From assembly GCF_965233615.1 (NCBI RefSeq), contig NZ_OZ247495.1: a stretch of DNA of 64,000 bases. One strand, given 5' to 3'. The position numbers and the translations under genes are program-made. The notes under the pieces were generated by a model. The model saw only the letters and a list, made by a program, of their open reading frames with translations. It did not search any database and was not told where the DNA came from. Shown in pieces: positions 1 to 8,311 of this stretch (positions within the stretch are counted from its first letter, which is position 1; every line of letters starts with the position of its first letter). This DNA is from Pelagibius sp028280305 (GTDB lineage Bacteria; Pseudomonadota; Alphaproteobacteria; Kiloniellales; Kiloniellaceae).

Positions 1-366
1 CCGTCCGGTGCGCCGGCTATTCGTTCCCGACCAGCGCCGCCGAACGCTGAGTGGGGGACATAGCATATGGCGATCTCGCCGCCGAACTTCAAAACCACGC
101 CGCCAAAGCTGGTGAGTGCTGCCAGTTTCCGCGGCGAGCGGAACGCTTGGGCCGTCGACGGCCGATCGCACCTTCTTGCAAAGCTGATCCTCGGGCGGCC
201 AGCCGCCGCGGTGATCGGGTCCCCTTCTCCAGTCGCCGGCCCACAAGACGTCCGGCCGCCCGTGGGAGCGTTCGGCCACTCGTGCATCTTGGCTCCCCTG
301 CGTCTTTGCCGAAGTCCGGTGTGAAAGAGGATTGTCAACCAAATCAACAACCAAGGGAGGAAGTAA
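1..366. other. Left-edge region upstream of the first importer gene
   Basis: I see no complete gene here. The third forward frame is open from the edge to a TGA at 48-50 and could be the last residues of an upstream gene, but this is too short to identify. The longer open frames over 51-929 are out of frame with the binding-protein gene that follows and read as shadow. A good ribosome binding site (AGGGAGGA) sits just before the ATG at 367. I searched for a -24/-12 sigma-54 promoter, because a sigma-54 activator lies downstream, and found no convincing match. Confidence 0.4.
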
Positions 367-1707
367 ATGATACGAAGAGGATTAAGAAGCTGGCTGACGG
401 CAGCGGCCGCGGTAGCCGCCGTAGTTTCACCCTTAGTGATACCGCAGCCTTCTGTCGCCGAGGAGACCCAGTACTTCCCGGTCGCCAGCAGCCGTGTCGG
501 CCCGTATTCGGCCATGGGCACGGGCTATTACGGCGCTCAAATCGACTACATGAACTACGTCAATATGAACGGCGGCGTGAACGGCGTCATGCTGACGTGG
601 CAGGAATGCGAGACCGAATACAACGCGGTCAAGACGGTCGAGTGTTATCAGCGCCTGCTCGAAAAGGACGGCCAGCAGATTGTCGTGTTCGACACTCTGG
701 GTACGCCCGGCGCCTACGCGGTCATCAACCGCATGGCCGAAGACGAGGTGGTTCTCGCCCAGTACGGATATGGACGGACCGACGCCGCCGACGGCCGCGT
801 GTGGCCCTGGGTCTTCAATGCCGCCAGCCACTACTGGTCGCAAATCGCGGTGAAGATGAAGTTCATGGCCGAACAGGAAGGCGGTATCGACCAAATGAAC
901 GGAAAGAAAATCGTTCATCTTCATATTGATTCCGCCTACGGGCGCGAGCCTCTGCCCGCGATGAGAAAGATCGCCAACGACTGGGGCGTCGAATTGGTGG
1001 AGATTTCGATTCCGCCGCCCGGTCTGGAGCAGCAGTCTCAGTGGCTGCAGATCCGCAAGGAAAGGCCTGACTGGGTTACCTTCTGGGGCGCCGGTTCGGG
1101 CATGAACTCGACCGCGATGACGAATGCCGCGCGTGTCGGTTTCCCCCGCGACCGCATGATCTACGTAACCTTCGGCGCTGCCGAGGAAGACATGTACCCG
1201 GCCGGCGACTCAGCCAAGGGCACCTATGCGATGGCCAATGCATTGCCGGGTGATCATTTCCCGCTGGTGAAACGGATCAAGGAACAGGTCTACGGTGCCG
1301 GCAAGGGCAATCTCGCTGAGGAAAGCCGCGTCGGATCCGTGTACTGGAACCGGGGCCTTGGTGCCGCTGTCATGTGGATCGAGGCAATGAGAATCGCGCA
1401 GGAGAAGCACAACAAGGTCGGCAAGGCCGTCACGGGTGCCGAATTCAGGGACGGTTACGAAGCGCTGAACATGACCGAGGCGCGCCTTGAGGAAATCGGG
1501 ATCAAGGGCATGGTCGCACCGTTCTCCATCTCGTGTCAAAACCACGAGGGCGCCGGCAAGTTCGCGATGATGCAATGGGATGGGCAAAAGTTCGTCCAGG
1601 TCACGGATTGGGATGCCCCGCTGGATCCCAGTTTCATCCGCCAACTGGTGGAGGATTCCGCGGCCAAGTTCGCCAGAGAGAACAACATCACGCCCAAACA
1701 GTGCTGA
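367..1707 (+). CDS. Branched-chain amino acid-type ABC transporter, periplasmic binding protein
   Basis: A 446-residue protein with an N-terminal signal peptide: RR at residues 3-4, a hydrophobic core to about residue 24, and likely cleavage after the SVA at 29-31. The body matches the type I periplasmic binding fold of the LivK/HAAT family. It would capture a small solute and hand it to the two permeases and two ATPases encoded downstream in the same direction. The start is fixed by a strong AGGGAGGA ribosome binding site and the signal peptide. The ligand cannot be read from the sequence. This family also binds amides, urea and aromatic acids, so amino acids are not certain. A hairpin follows the gene and may keep the binding protein in excess. 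Confidence 0.88.
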   Translation: MIRRGLRSWLTAAAAVAAVVSPLVIPQPSVAEETQYFPVASSRVGPYSAMGTGYYGAQIDYMNYVNMNGGVNGVMLTWQECETEYNAVKTVECYQRLLEKDGQQIVVFDTLGTPGAYAVINRMAEDEVVLAQYGYGRTDAADGRVWPWVFNAASHYWSQIAVKMKFMAEQEGGIDQMNGKKIVHLHIDSAYGREPLPAMRKIANDWGVELVEISIPPPGLEQQSQWLQIRKERPDWVTFWGAGSGMNSTAMTNAARVGFPRDRMIYVTFGAAEEDMYPAGDSAKGTYAMANALPGDHFPLVKRIKEQVYGAGKGNLAEESRVGSVYWNRGLGAAVMWIEAMRIAQEKHNKVGKAVTGAEFRDGYEALNMTEARLEEIGIKGMVAPFSISCQNHEGAGKFAMMQWDGQKFVQVTDWDAPLDPSFIRQLVEDSAAKFARENNITPKQC

Positions 1708-1733
1708 TCACAAACGGCAGCTAGACCAGATGG

Positions 1734-1784
1734 GGGGATCGAAAGCGGTGAAGGCAACCGAATCGATTTCGATCCCCTCTTTAG
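1734..1784 (+). terminator. Hairpin with short T-run between binding protein and ATPase genes
   Basis: Arms at 1734-1744 (GGGGATCGAAA) and 1767-1777 (TTTCGATCCCC) form a perfect 11-bp stem around a 22-base loop, followed by TCTTT. It lies 26 bases after the binding-protein stop. This position is usual for a partial terminator or mRNA-stabilising hairpin that lets the binding protein be made in excess of the membrane parts. The T-run is short, so read-through is expected. Confidence 0.65.
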
Positions 1785-1850
1785 CCGTTGTTGGTCAGTT
1801 CGATGCTGACCGACTGTGCAGACCCGAGAAGGTGGGGTGGTAGCAATTCG

Positions 1851-2651
1851 ATGAGTGAGATTTCAGATAACATATTGGAGATCGATACGATCGAGGTGGT
1901 GTACGACAACGTGATCGCCGCACTGCATGATGTATCGCTAACCGTACCGCGAAGGAAAATTGTCGCGCTGCTCGGCGGCAACGGCGCCGGCAAGAGCACG
2001 ACCCTTAAGTCCGTGTCCACGATGCTGGCGGCGGAACGGGGCAAGGTAACCCGGGGCACGATTACCTACGACGGAACCCCGGTGAAGAACCAAGGCCCCG
2101 CCGAAATGGTCGGGCTTGGCATGGTCCAGGTGCTCGAAGGCAGGCGCTGCTTCGGACACTTGACAGTCGAAGAGAACATCATCGCCGGCGCCTATTCGAG
2201 AAAGTTGTCCAAGGCTGAAATAAGAAACGAACTCGACAAAGTCTACGGCTACTTCAAGCGACTCAAAGAGAGGCGGAAAAGCCAGGCGGGTTTCACCTCA
2301 GGCGGCGAACAGCAAATGATCGCGGTCGCCAGAGCGATGATGGCCAAACCGAAAATGCTGCTGCTCGACGAGCCCTCAATGGGCCTCGCTCCCCAACTGG
2401 TGGCCGAGATCTTCAACATCGTCCGAGAGCTGAACGAAAAGGAAGGCGTGAGCATCTTGCTCGCCGAGCAGAACACCAACGTGGCGCTGCGGAACGCCGA
2501 CTACGGTTACATCGTAGAAACCGGCCACGTGATGCTTCACGGGACTGCCGACAGCCTCTTGAACGATGAAAAGGTGAAAGAGCTGTACCTCGGCATTTCA
2601 AAGGAAGGCCGGAAGAACTTCCGCGACGTGCTCAGGGCAGAGAGTTCGTGA
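1851..2651 (+). CDS. LivF-type ABC transporter ATPase
   Basis: A 266-residue cytoplasmic ATPase of the branched-chain amino acid (HAAT) importer family. Walker A GGNGAGKST is at about residues 42-50, the signature is TSGGEQQ at 149-155, and Walker B MLLLDEP is at 169-175. The signature starts TSGGE rather than LSGGQ. The ATG at 1851 is chosen because homology to the family begins shortly after it and a GGTGGGG-like ribosome site precedes it. An in-frame ATG at 1788 would add 21 unconserved residues. It pairs with the next gene to energise import. Confidence 0.88.
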   Translation: MSEISDNILEIDTIEVVYDNVIAALHDVSLTVPRRKIVALLGGNGAGKSTTLKSVSTMLAAERGKVTRGTITYDGTPVKNQGPAEMVGLGMVQVLEGRRCFGHLTVEENIIAGAYSRKLSKAEIRNELDKVYGYFKRLKERRKSQAGFTSGGEQQMIAVARAMMAKPKMLLLDEPSMGLAPQLVAEIFNIVRELNEKEGVSILLAEQNTNVALRNADYGYIVETGHVMLHGTADSLLNDEKVKELYLGISKEGRKNFRDVLRAESS

Positions 2652-3508
2652 CCGACAGGCAGGGTTTTGACAGGGCCGAACTACCGCCGCGGGCCAATCA
2701 GAGGACAGACATGCAAGAGACCAGAAGCTTCCCCATAGGCGCCCCGATTTTGGAGTTGAGCAACATTTCGCTGAGTTTCGGCGGCGTCAGGGCCATCACC
2801 GATACGTCTTTCAAGGTCCTGGCGCACGAGATCCGCGCCATCATCGGCCCCAACGGCGCTGGCAAGAGCTCGATGCTGAACTGCATCAACGGGATCTACA
2901 AGCCACAGGAAGGCACCGTCGCCTTCAAGGGAGAAGTGCTGGCGAAGATCAATCCCAATTCCATCGCGCGAAAAGGTATTTCGAGAACGTTCCAGAACCT
3001 GGCGCTGTTCAAGAGAATGTCGGTTCTCGACAACATTTTGGTGGGCCGAAGGCTGCACATGAACGCCAACGTACTCGAGGTCGCTCTTCAGCTTCCGAGG
3101 GCGAGGCGCGAGGAAAAGGAAAATCGCGTGAAGAGCGAAGAAATCGTCGAGTTCTTGGAGATCGAGGACATCCGGGATACGCCCGTCGGCAAGCTGCCGT
3201 ACGGGTTGCAAAAGAAGGTGGAGCTGGGCCGCGCTCTCGCTACGGAGGCCGAGGTGCTTCTGCTCGACGAGCCAATGGCAGGCATGAACGTCGAGGAAAA
3301 GCGGGAGATGTGCCGCTTCATTCTAAAGGTCAACGACGAGCTCGGCACCACGATGGTTCTTATCGAACACGATATGGGCGTGGTGATGGATATCTCCGAC
3401 AGCGTGGTCGTGCTCGATTACGGCAAAGTCATCGCCGACGGCCCACCCGAAGAAGTCAGATCCAATCAAGATGTCATCGACGCGTATCTGGGAGTGGCCC
3501 ATGATTGA
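2648..3508 (+). CDS. LivG-type ABC transporter ATPase
   Basis: The second ATPase of the importer. Translation may begin at the GTG at 2648, which overlaps the previous stop as GTGA, or at the ATG at 2711, after which family similarity starts. Counting from 2711 (265 residues), Walker A GPNGAGKSS is at 46-54, the signature region is LPYGLQKKVELG, and Walker B is VLLLDEPMAGMN. The LPYG-type signature is usual for the LivG branch. The 3' end overlaps the permease start by 8 bases, which indicates translational coupling. Confidence 0.87.
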   Translation: MTDRQGFDRAELPPRANQRTDMQETRSFPIGAPILELSNISLSFGGVRAITDTSFKVLAHEIRAIIGPNGAGKSSMLNCINGIYKPQEGTVAFKGEVLAKINPNSIARKGISRTFQNLALFKRMSVLDNILVGRRLHMNANVLEVALQLPRARREEKENRVKSEEIVEFLEIEDIRDTPVGKLPYGLQKKVELGRALATEAEVLLLDEPMAGMNVEEKREMCRFILKVNDELGTTMVLIEHDMGVVMDISDSVVVLDYGKVIADGPPEEVRSNQDVIDAYLGVAHD

Positions 3509-4403
3509 AGTCCTGTTCTTTATCGAAGTTGTGGTCGGTGGACTTCTGGCCGGGACTATGTACTCGCTGGTCGCGCTGGGATTCGTGCTGATCTATAAGG
3601 CGTCCTCGACGTTCAACTTCGCGCAGGGCGCGATGGTGTTTTTCGCCGTGCTCGCGTTCGTCGGCCTGATGGAACTCGGCCTCTCATTTCCGCTGGGCTT
3701 CATCGCCACTGTCTTCCTGATGTTCGTGGTCGGATTTTGCACAGAGCGCTTGGTGCTGCAGCCGCTGATGAACCAGAGCGAAGACACGCTGCTGATGGCC
3801 ACCATCGGGCTCGGCTTTGTGCTCGAGGGACTGGCTCAGGCGGCCTGGGGTGTCGAGGTTCGGCGACTGGACCTTGGTATAGGCGACTTCCCGATCCCCT
3901 GGATCGTCGACAACCTCGGACTCTTCATCAGCGCACTCGATCTTACGGCGGGTTTCGTCGCCATGACGATGATCGTGGGCCTCGCGCTTCTGTTCAAATA
4001 CACCAAAATGGGTCTGGGCTTGCGCGCGGTTGCCGACGATCCGGGCGCGGCGAGTTCGATCGGGATTCCCCTGAAGAACATTATGCTGATGGTGTGGACG
4101 GCGGCCGGTGTCGTCGCGCTTATCGCCGGCATGATGTGGGGCGCCCGGGCCGGCGTGCAGTTCGCCCTTGTCGATCTTGCACTCAAGGCGTTGCCCGTCC
4201 TGATCATCGGCGGCTTTTCCTCGATCCCGGGCGCGATCGTCGGCGGCCTGCTTATCGGCGCGACAGAGAAGGTTCTCGAGGTCTACATCGGTCCATTCTT
4301 CGGCGGCGCCATCGAAGGCTGGGCGCCGTATGTTCTGGCGATCTTCTTCCTGCTGTACAGGCCCGAAGGCCTGTTCGGTGAAAAAATCATTCGACGGGTC
4401 TAG
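3501..4403 (+). CDS. LivH-type ABC transporter permease
   Basis: A 300-residue, strongly hydrophobic inner-membrane protein of the LivH permease family. The early FNFAQGAMVFF motif and a late GGFSSIPGAIVGGLLIG loop are the characteristic cytoplasmic coupling features. The ATG at 3501 overlaps the end of the ATPase gene and has GGGAG upstream. An in-frame upstream ATG at 3471 would add ten unsupported residues. It should form a heterodimeric channel with the next gene product. Confidence 0.87.
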   Translation: MIEVLFFIEVVVGGLLAGTMYSLVALGFVLIYKASSTFNFAQGAMVFFAVLAFVGLMELGLSFPLGFIATVFLMFVVGFCTERLVLQPLMNQSEDTLLMATIGLGFVLEGLAQAAWGVEVRRLDLGIGDFPIPWIVDNLGLFISALDLTAGFVAMTMIVGLALLFKYTKMGLGLRAVADDPGAASSIGIPLKNIMLMVWTAAGVVALIAGMMWGARAGVQFALVDLALKALPVLIIGGFSSIPGAIVGGLLIGATEKVLEVYIGPFFGGAIEGWAPYVLAIFFLLYRPEGLFGEKIIRRV

Positions 4404-4417
4404 GTCAGGAGCATCAT

Positions 4418-5500
4418 GTGAACGCGAAACCCCTCTTCATGTCTTATACGAAAGGCGATGTCATCAATCTCGCCATGTTGATGGTGCTGGCTTTCGTCAT
4501 CATTCCGATGACGGTTGAGACTGACTATTGGTACAGCTCGATCCTGATACCCTGGTTGTGCCTGGCACTTGCCGCGATCGGCCAGCAAATCGTCATGGGC
4601 TACACGGGTCAGCTGTCTCTCGGCGCGGCCGGCTTCATGGCTGCTGGCGCTTTTGCGTGCTTCAACCTCATTCTCCGCGTGCCGGATATTCCCTTTTTCG
4701 TGGCGCTGGGTTTGTCTGGACTGATTGCCGCCGCTTTCGGCATCCTATTCGGCTTGCCGAGCTTGAGGGTCAGGGGCATCTACCTGATGGTGGCGACCCT
4801 CGCGTCGCAGTTTTTTATCATTTGGATGATCGACAAGTTCGGCTGGTTCAAGAACTACGATTCTTCGGGCATCATCACGGCGCAGGACATCGTCATCATG
4901 GGCAAGTCTTTCACCTCGCCGATGGAGATGTTCTTCGTCATCGTCGTTGTCGTGACCGTGCTGACGCTGATAGCAATGAATATGGCGCGAGGCAGCACCG
5001 GGCGGAACTGGATGGCGGTGCGCGACATGGACATCGCCGCCGAATCGATGGGCATATCGCTGCTGAAAACCAAACTGCAGGCATTTGCGATCAGCGCGTT
5101 CTACTGCGGTATTGCGGGAGCGCTGTTCGCGTTTACCTATCTGAAGTCGCTGGAGCCAGTCGCCTTCGATATCAAGCTTTCGTTCAAGATCCTCTTCATG
5201 GTCATTCTGGGCGGGCTCGGCACCATAAACGGCGCCTTTATCGGCGCGGCGTTCATCCTGCTTTTCCCGGTTTTGCTCAACAGTCTGGGCAACAACGTCT
5301 TTCACGGTGCGATCGACGCGACCATCATCTCCTCGATTGAGCAGGTGGTGTTTGGCGTTCTGATCATCGTTTTCATGATCTACGAGCCGCTCGGAATGGC
5401 CAAGCTCTGGGAAAACCTCAAACAGCGACTTCAGGGATCACGGTCGCTTAGAGGTGGGGCGACAGGACGCCAAGAGAGCTTGGGTAAACAAGTGAGCTGA
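4418..5500 (+). CDS. LivM-type ABC transporter permease
   Basis: A 360-residue multi-helix permease, partner of the LivH-type protein. The motif GYTGQLSLGAAGFMAAGAF near residues 65-83 and the GGLGTINGAFIGA loop near the C terminus are typical of LivM. The likely start is the GTG at 4418 with AGGTCAGGA just before it. An ATG at 4439 is an alternative. It ends two bases before a tiny downstream ORF that may belong to the operon. Confidence 0.86.
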   Translation: MNAKPLFMSYTKGDVINLAMLMVLAFVIIPMTVETDYWYSSILIPWLCLALAAIGQQIVMGYTGQLSLGAAGFMAAGAFACFNLILRVPDIPFFVALGLSGLIAAAFGILFGLPSLRVRGIYLMVATLASQFFIIWMIDKFGWFKNYDSSGIITAQDIVIMGKSFTSPMEMFFVIVVVVTVLTLIAMNMARGSTGRNWMAVRDMDIAAESMGISLLKTKLQAFAISAFYCGIAGALFAFTYLKSLEPVAFDIKLSFKILFMVILGGLGTINGAFIGAAFILLFPVLLNSLGNNVFHGAIDATIISSIEQVVFGVLIIVFMIYEPLGMAKLWENLKQRLQGSRSLRGGATGRQESLGKQVS

Positions 5501-5502
5501 GC

Positions 5503-5589
5503 ATGAGCAGACAAACGAAGTTGCTGTTGGCACTGATCTTTGGAATCTGCATTGGTCTGATGTTCGAGAAGAATTTCGTTCTTTTCTAG
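5503..5589 (+). CDS. Small one-helix membrane peptide (28 aa), unknown
   Basis: ATG at 5503 and TAG at 5587-5589 define a 28-residue peptide. A basic start (MSRQTK) is followed by a continuous hydrophobic segment (about residues 7-20) and an FEKNFVLF tail. It begins two bases after the LivM-type stop, so it would be co-transcribed and translationally coupled. Small single-helix proteins sometimes sit with transporter complexes, but I do not recognise this one. The ribosome site is weak (GAGCTGAGC). The composition and position argue for a real product; it could still be chance. Confidence 0.45.
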   Translation: MSRQTKLLLALIFGICIGLMFEKNFVLF

Positions 5590-5732
5590 AATCACCAATG
5601 ACAGCGCAAATCAAATGCTGGGGCAAAACTTCGTACGGCAACGTAGCACTGCGCGAATACCCGGATGCTACGACCGTGAAATCAGCAATGTGCTTTGGCG
5701 CAACGGTATCTTGATCAGTAGCGAGCGACACT

Positions 5733-6572
5733 ATGCGGTTCAAAAACATTCTAGTTTATCTGGACCAGGGCGAGTCGAACGAAGAACGTGTCGGCAGCGC
5801 CCTTGCAATTGCCAAGGCTCATGACGCCACGCTGACCGGTGTCGTGGTCGACGCCCTGCCTTCCTCAGGCATCCTGCAGAAGCTTGGCGTCTCAGGGAAC
5901 GATGCGGTGGTGGAAAAGGCCCGCGCCGACGCGCAATCAACGATCGATGAATTCCGCAAGCGGGCAGAGACCGCTGGCATCGCCACCGAGACCAGTATCA
6001 TCGAATGCGATGAAGGCAAGGCATCCGAAAAACTGTCCCGCTTAGCCCGTGTTCACGACCTGAGCATCCTACGTCAGGCCAACCCTGACCGCGATCATGC
6101 CGCGTTTGTTGCCGTGCTTTCCGAACAGGTGATGTTCTCGTCTGGCCGCCCGGTCATATTCATGCCCTATGTCGGCGCAAAAAGGGTTCCGTTCAGCAAT
6201 GGGCTGATCGCTTGGGACGGAAGCAGAGCGGCCACGCGCGCGGTGCACGATTCCCTGCCGCTTCTGGAAACAATGGAAGAAGCATTGATCCTCGTCGTCG
6301 ATCCGGAAAACATCGAGCACTATCAGAAAACCAAACCCGGAGAGAAGTTGTCCCGCCATTTGACGGCGCACGGCATCAGCAACACCGTGAAGCGCGTGCC
6401 CAGGGGCGATATCAGCACGTCGAGCGTGATCATGAACGAACTCGCGAATACGGGCGCCGACTTGTTGATCATGGGCGCTTACGGCACACCAAAGCTGCGC
6501 GAAGTCATCCTCGGTGGCGTCACCAGAACCGTGTTGGAAAGCATGATCGTTCCGGTGTTCATGTCGCACTAG
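5733..6572 (+). CDS. Tandem UspA-fold universal stress protein
   Basis: A 279-residue protein made of two universal stress protein domains. The C-terminal half ends with a GAYGTPKLREVILGGVTRTV segment that matches the G-2x-G-9x-G-(S/T) nucleotide-binding signature of ATP-binding Usp proteins. The N-terminal half starts FKNILVYLDQGE and appears to have lost that signature. Its position between the importer and a two-component system, all on the plus strand, suggests a shared stress or starvation response, but the 143-base gap upstream leaves co-transcription open. Confidence 0.82.
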   Translation: MRFKNILVYLDQGESNEERVGSALAIAKAHDATLTGVVVDALPSSGILQKLGVSGNDAVVEKARADAQSTIDEFRKRAETAGIATETSIIECDEGKASEKLSRLARVHDLSILRQANPDRDHAAFVAVLSEQVMFSSGRPVIFMPYVGAKRVPFSNGLIAWDGSRAATRAVHDSLPLLETMEEALILVVDPENIEHYQKTKPGEKLSRHLTAHGISNTVKRVPRGDISTSSVIMNELANTGADLLIMGAYGTPKLREVILGGVTRTVLESMIVPVFMSH

Positions 6573-6904
6573 AGAGCAATGCAGATGCCGACCGCCGTGG
6601 CCATTCTTGTTCAGTCCCTCAAGATGCGGGTTCTTTCTTGTTTGGCACCAGTAGGTCGAGTTGACGCAGAACGACGATGTACAGGAATTCAATCTCAGTG
6701 CTTCAGCCGGGGGTGGGGAGAGCGCCCGCGATCGGAGACCCAACCAGCAACGCAAGTCTTGATTTTGTTGGGTTTTACAATAGAAAGTCGTAGTTTCTGT
6801 GAATGAGACGCATTCGCATAACCTTGCAATGGCAACGCTAACCGCCTTACCCTGTTTGGCCAAGGACCAGCAGGACGTTTGGCCGGAGACAAGCAGGATA
6901 GTGC
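6573..6904. other. Intergenic region before the two-component genes
   Basis: 332 bases with no credible gene. TGGCAC at 6642-6647 resembles a sigma-54 -24 element, but the -12 position reads TC instead of GC, so I do not call a promoter. No terminator hairpin with a T-run was seen after the Usp gene. Confidence 0.4.
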
Positions 6905-8311
6905 GTGATGCCGCGCGTGGCGGAAAAGCAAGTGGAGCCTGAAGACAGAAACCGGGAACACAGTGTCGGCCCCGAGTTCGGTCCCTGGCTGGCCAAAGCG
7001 TCGATCTTGGTCGTCGACGACGAACCTGGTATGCGCAACTTCCTCCTCCGCACCCTGGGACCGCAGTGCAAGCGTCTCGAAACCGCATCGAACACGGAAG
7101 AGGCGACGGCGAAGCTCGATGAAAATCACTTCGATGTTCTGATCCTGGACAACATCATGTCCGGCAAAAATGGCGTCGAGTGGCTGGCGGAGCAGCGCTC
7201 GGTCGGCTTCTTCGCCGATGCCATCCTCATGACGGCCTACGCCGATCTCGAAACCGCGATTCAGGCGCTCCGCGCCGGTGCGGCCGACTTTGTTCTGAAA
7301 CCTTTTCGCTCGAACCAGATTCTAAACGCGGTGGCGCGTTGTCTGGATCGGGTCAGGCTGCAACGAGAAAATTACGTTCTGCGACATCAGCTGGAGTCGA
7401 CCTCCGATGTGCGGCTGAGCGACCGGCTGATCGGCGAGTCGAAGGTTGTCCGGCAGGTCCGCGATACCATCGCCCGGGTCGCACCGCTGCCGACGACGGT
7501 CCTTATCACCGGTCAGTCCGGCACGGGCAAGGAGATTGCGGCCCGCTCGCTGCATGCGCTCTCAGACCGCAACGATAAGCCCTTCGTTCCGGTCAACTGT
7601 GCCGCCATTCCGCCGGAGATGATCGAGAGCGAACTCTTCGGCCACGTCAAAGGTGCGTTTACCGGCGCTCAAGCAAGCCGGGACGGTCTCCTGTTGCATG
7701 CGCGGGGCGGAACGCTTTTCCTGGACGAAATCGGGGAATTGCCGCACGCCTTACAGGGCAAGCTGCTGCGTGTTCTTGAGGATAAAAGGGTACGCCCCGT
7801 TGGCGCCGAACGCGAAGTTCCGGTCGACGTACGTTTCGTCTTCGCAACCAACGCGGATCTCGGCGAACAGGTTAGTGACGGCCGGTTCCGAGCTGAACTT
7901 TACTTCCGCATCAATGTCATGCAACTCCATCTCCCTCCGCTCAAGGATCGCGGCGACGACGTCCACGAGCTGGCGGAACTTCTAATGCGGCGTTTATCGC
8001 AGCAGTTGGGCATGCCGCCGGTGGAGATGTGCGAACGCACGAAGGAACGCCTGTCACATTATGACTGGCCCGGAAACGTTCGCGAGCTGCGCAACGTGAT
8101 CGAGCGGTCTCTCATCCTCGGGCGTTTCCCCGATCAGTTCGGCACCGAGGCCACATCGAACCGTGGCCCCGAAATCAGCCTCGCCAGCGTCGAACGGCGG
8201 CACATCCTCGCCGTTCTCCAGTCGGTCGGCGGCAACCGAGAAGAGGCTGCGCGCCAACTGGGCATATCCAGGAAGACAATCGACCGCAAATGCGCCACCT
8301 GGAATGCATGA
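6905..8311 (+). CDS. NtrC-family sigma-54-dependent response regulator
   Basis: A 468-residue regulator with three domains. The receiver (about 33-150) has acidic D38/D39, phospho-acceptor D82 in LILDNIMSG, and K132 in LKPF. The AAA+ domain (about 175-400) has Walker A GQSGTGKE 203-210, the sigma-54 contact loop GAFTGA 250-255 and Walker B LFLDEI 271-276. The C-terminal Fis-type helix-turn-helix ends RQLGISRKTIDRK. When phosphorylated it should activate sigma-54 promoters. The start is GTG 6905 or the adjacent ATG 6908. The 3' end overlaps or abuts the kinase gene. A target promoter could not be located, so the link to the upstream importer rests on proximity only. Confidence 0.92.
   Translation: MMPRVAEKQVEPEDRNREHSVGPEFGPWLAKASILVVDDEPGMRNFLLRTLGPQCKRLETASNTEEATAKLDENHFDVLILDNIMSGKNGVEWLAEQRSVGFFADAILMTAYADLETAIQALRAGAADFVLKPFRSNQILNAVARCLDRVRLQRENYVLRHQLESTSDVRLSDRLIGESKVVRQVRDTIARVAPLPTTVLITGQSGTGKEIAARSLHALSDRNDKPFVPVNCAAIPPEMIESELFGHVKGAFTGAQASRDGLLLHARGGTLFLDEIGELPHALQGKLLRVLEDKRVRPVGAEREVPVDVRFVFATNADLGEQVSDGRFRAELYFRINVMQLHLPPLKDRGDDVHELAELLMRRLSQQLGMPPVEMCERTKERLSHYDWPGNVRELRNVIERSLILGRFPDQFGTEATSNRGPEISLASVERRHILAVLQSVGGNREEAARQLGISRKTIDRKCATWNA

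Noticed and set aside
6642..6656. TGGCAC followed by a possible sigma-54 -12 element
   Set aside because: The -24 part is perfect, but the -12 dinucleotide is TC instead of GC, which normally abolishes sigma-54 recognition.
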